This document shows, one piece after another, positions 62,166-64,000 of a stretch of DNA of 64,000 bases (positions are counted from its first letter, which is position 1; each line of letters opens with the position of its first letter). The position numbers and the translations under genes are program-made. The DNA is from Dicaeum eximium. Its lineage: Eukaryota; Chordata; Aves; Passeriformes; Dicaeidae. The stretch is from positions 1,613,465-1,677,464 of the forward strand of contig VWZP01004535.1 of the NCBI GenBank assembly GCA_013396995.1, read 5' to 3'. The notes beneath the pieces were generated by a model. The model was not told the DNA's origin. It saw only the letters and a program-made list of their open reading frames with translations, and did no database searches.

Positions 62166-63980
62166 CTCAGGTTTAGGTTTCTGCAGAGTTGCCCCCCACA
62201 AATAAAATGAGGCAAGTGCAGGAAGGTGGGAACTCACCTGAGCTGCTTCTGCCACATCCAGTCCCTCAGTGCAGCTGAATCTGGCAGTGCCCTAGCCCAG
62301 ACTGCTGTCATGAGAAAAAAATGGGATGTATTTTGGGTTTGCAGCAGGAACTTGACCAACTCACTGATTTTCTTGAACCTGAAGACTCCTGTACCCAAAA
62401 TGTATAAAAATGGAATTGCAAAGTGCAGCCATGGAGATCAGCAGCCGGGAGAGCTGCTTCTCCATGCAAAACTGACTGTCACAAATGCTCTGCTGCTTTT
62501 CCTGAGGTGTTTTGCTCTGACAAGCTAAATTCTCCTCCTTTTCCATCCAAAAAAAGGGTGGAAAAGTGCAGTAAGGTCCTGGTGAGACTGGCCAACCCAG
62601 TCACAGATTAAAGTCCACTTGAGTGGCCAGCAGTTCCATCTAACCCATAAACAACTCCAGCAGCACTCAGTCCAAACCCACTATTTAGATTTCTTTTTGG
62701 TAAAAAGAAAAAAAAAAAAAGGCAGCAAATTGTGATGATTAATGTGGAGGTCCCAGGGAAAGCAATGGGTATAAAGGCCTCTTCATTTTTGACAGGTGCA
62801 TTGTGCATTCTGGGCTCCCAGCCAAGACACATTGTCATCAAATGTTAATCAAATCTGCAAATAATATACAAAGTATTAAATTGTGCTTATTCTTAGAGTA
62901 ATTTGAGACATAAATTTATCAAGCTGTGCTATATGTTAAGGTCCTTTAAAATGAAGAAAATCAGGACTATGAGGCAGATAAAGAGATTGTGGCAACAAAG
63001 GGCTTTCAGTGAGCCCTGGTTCAGGAGAATGAAGCATTTAAAACCTCCCAGTATTTTCCTTCAGAAAATGTTCTGATGTAAACAAGTAAATCCACAAGTA
63101 AAGAGAAGCAGGCTGGGATGAGAACATGTGAAACCTCTCTACAGCTGCACCCCTAAAATAGTAATTTCAGTTTTCTGCATGTGGCTGTGCCCTTCCTCCC
63201 CAGCACTGTGGCTGCAGGTCCCACCTCCCAGCAGTTATTGTGCACCTGAGGAAAACTTGTGTATTAGAATAAGGAACTCAGTTTTCAGGCTGGAGGACTT
63301 TCTGCAGCTGTGTTTGTGCTTTTGGCTGCTCACCCTGATTCCTACCAGGATCCTGGTGCTGTTCTTTGGGATGATCCTAATCTTCCCCTTTGGAGCTCAG
63401 ATCTGTGGTGTCCCCAAGGTTTGTGTCTGAGGGACAGTATTCAGAAAGTTACTGAATCTTCTGCCTTTGGAAGCTCTGCTTTGATAAGTTCATTATTGTT
63501 TAAATGAAGTATTCTTTACTGTGCAGTTAAGAAATAGTCAAAATGACATATAATGGGCAAATGAGCTGCAGAGAGTGAAGATGCTGTAAGTGAGCCTGCC
63601 AGCCACAGGAGGCCATTCCTACTGATCCAAGGTCTGTGCTGCTCTTCCCAAGCCTCCCAGCATAAGGATTTTCAATTGTATTTCCTTCCCCTGGCAGAAT
63701 CCTTCCCGTTTTTTTTGCTCTAAGCCTACCCAGGAGGGATTTTCCTGGAGTCAGCTTCTTCCCCACTGGTGCCAGTGGGATGGGTGGGAAAGGGTGTCAC
63801 TGTGTAAATGCAGGTGAGAACCAAACCCTCCCACAGAAGCTCTGCAGCCAGCCCACCAGCTCTCTAATGAGTCATTTCTTTCCTCTGGTGGGTTTTGGAG
63901 AATGGAGTTGTGCTGTTTATATCCAGCAGGGAAATAAAGAGAGGGGCTGGCAGAGCCCTGATCCTGCCTCTGCAGCGCTT
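62166..63980. other. unique non-coding DNA
   Basis: No repeat or known gene. An A14 run is near 62707-62720. A possible exon is listed at 63204-63418. Confidence 0.5.
63204..63418 (+). other. weak candidate exon, 215 bp, hydrophobic if translated
   Basis: Acceptor 'ggctgtgcccttcctccccag' ends at 63203, and a sub-optimal donor CCAAG|gtttgt begins at 63419. The frame continuing phase 1 from 61920-62069 is open for all 71 codons. It encodes a hydrophobic run (LCLCFWLLTLIPTRILVLFF) of membrane-helix length. T-rich DNA often encodes such runs by chance and the donor is weak, so confidence is low. Confidence 0.13.
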
Positions 63981-64000
63981 CTCTCCCTCCCTCCCTCCCT
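63981..64000. repeat. (CCCT)n microsatellite, cut by the window end
   Basis: ctctccctccctccctccct at the right edge. It continues beyond the window, so its length is unknown. Confidence 0.85.

Overview
This window is vertebrate nuclear DNA, almost certainly from a bird and plausibly a songbird. The evidence is a scatter of short, 5'-truncated CR1 LINE tails ending in the avian signature (ATTCTATGATT-like 3' termini after a 'ggtcttttccaacct' or 'ggtcccttccaaccc' block). There are no Alu, B1 or L1 repeats, and the sequence is AT-leaning, mostly unique and non-coding. There is no operon structure, and no rRNA, tRNA or CRISPR array was seen. The longest open frames (about 190-225 codons, for example 50459-51136 minus, 14586-15152 plus, 61557-62126 plus) show no domain I recognise and are best read as chance frames in GC-rich or unique sequence. 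I therefore assign no confident protein-coding gene. The window is a gene desert or very large introns.

Layout. 1-6597 is unique non-coding DNA. An AT-rich (TATA)n microsatellite (6598-6805) abuts a probable solo endogenous-retrovirus LTR (6816-7114). 7115-22335 is mostly unique sequence with two CR1 tails (10763-10925 minus, 13208-13343 plus). At 22336-24454 the same 1059-bp segment occurs twice in direct orientation. The copies are separated only by a single 'n' at 23395 and show one mismatch by eye, which is the fingerprint of two overlapping contigs joined without being merged. Immediately to the right lies the most striking native element: a dense, short CpG island (about 25200-25530) embedded in AT-rich sequence with palindromic homeodomain-type sites (CAATTAATTG and several TAATTA/ATTAG cores). 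It is a good candidate developmental enhancer or orphan promoter. From 26 kb to the end the sequence is again mainly unique, with CR1 tails at 31195, 37655, 52651, 60372 and 62030, an ancient MIR/CORE-SINE-like element at 56590-56760, and several repeat-free blocks rich in transcription-factor-like motifs.

Genes. Several plus-strand segments have strong splice signals at both ends and an open frame (26601-26752, 43140-43349, 48818-49048, 60257-60303, 61920-62069 and perhaps 63204-63418). Their reading phases are mutually compatible, so they could be exons of one unrecognised transcript starting near the 25.2-kb CpG island. I recognise no protein family in them. They were picked by eye from many splice-like sites, so this remains a testable hypothesis and not an annotation. 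No previously undescribed system is demonstrated. The best leads are the CpG/homeodomain block, the phase-compatible exon chain, the ancient SINE and the assembly duplication.
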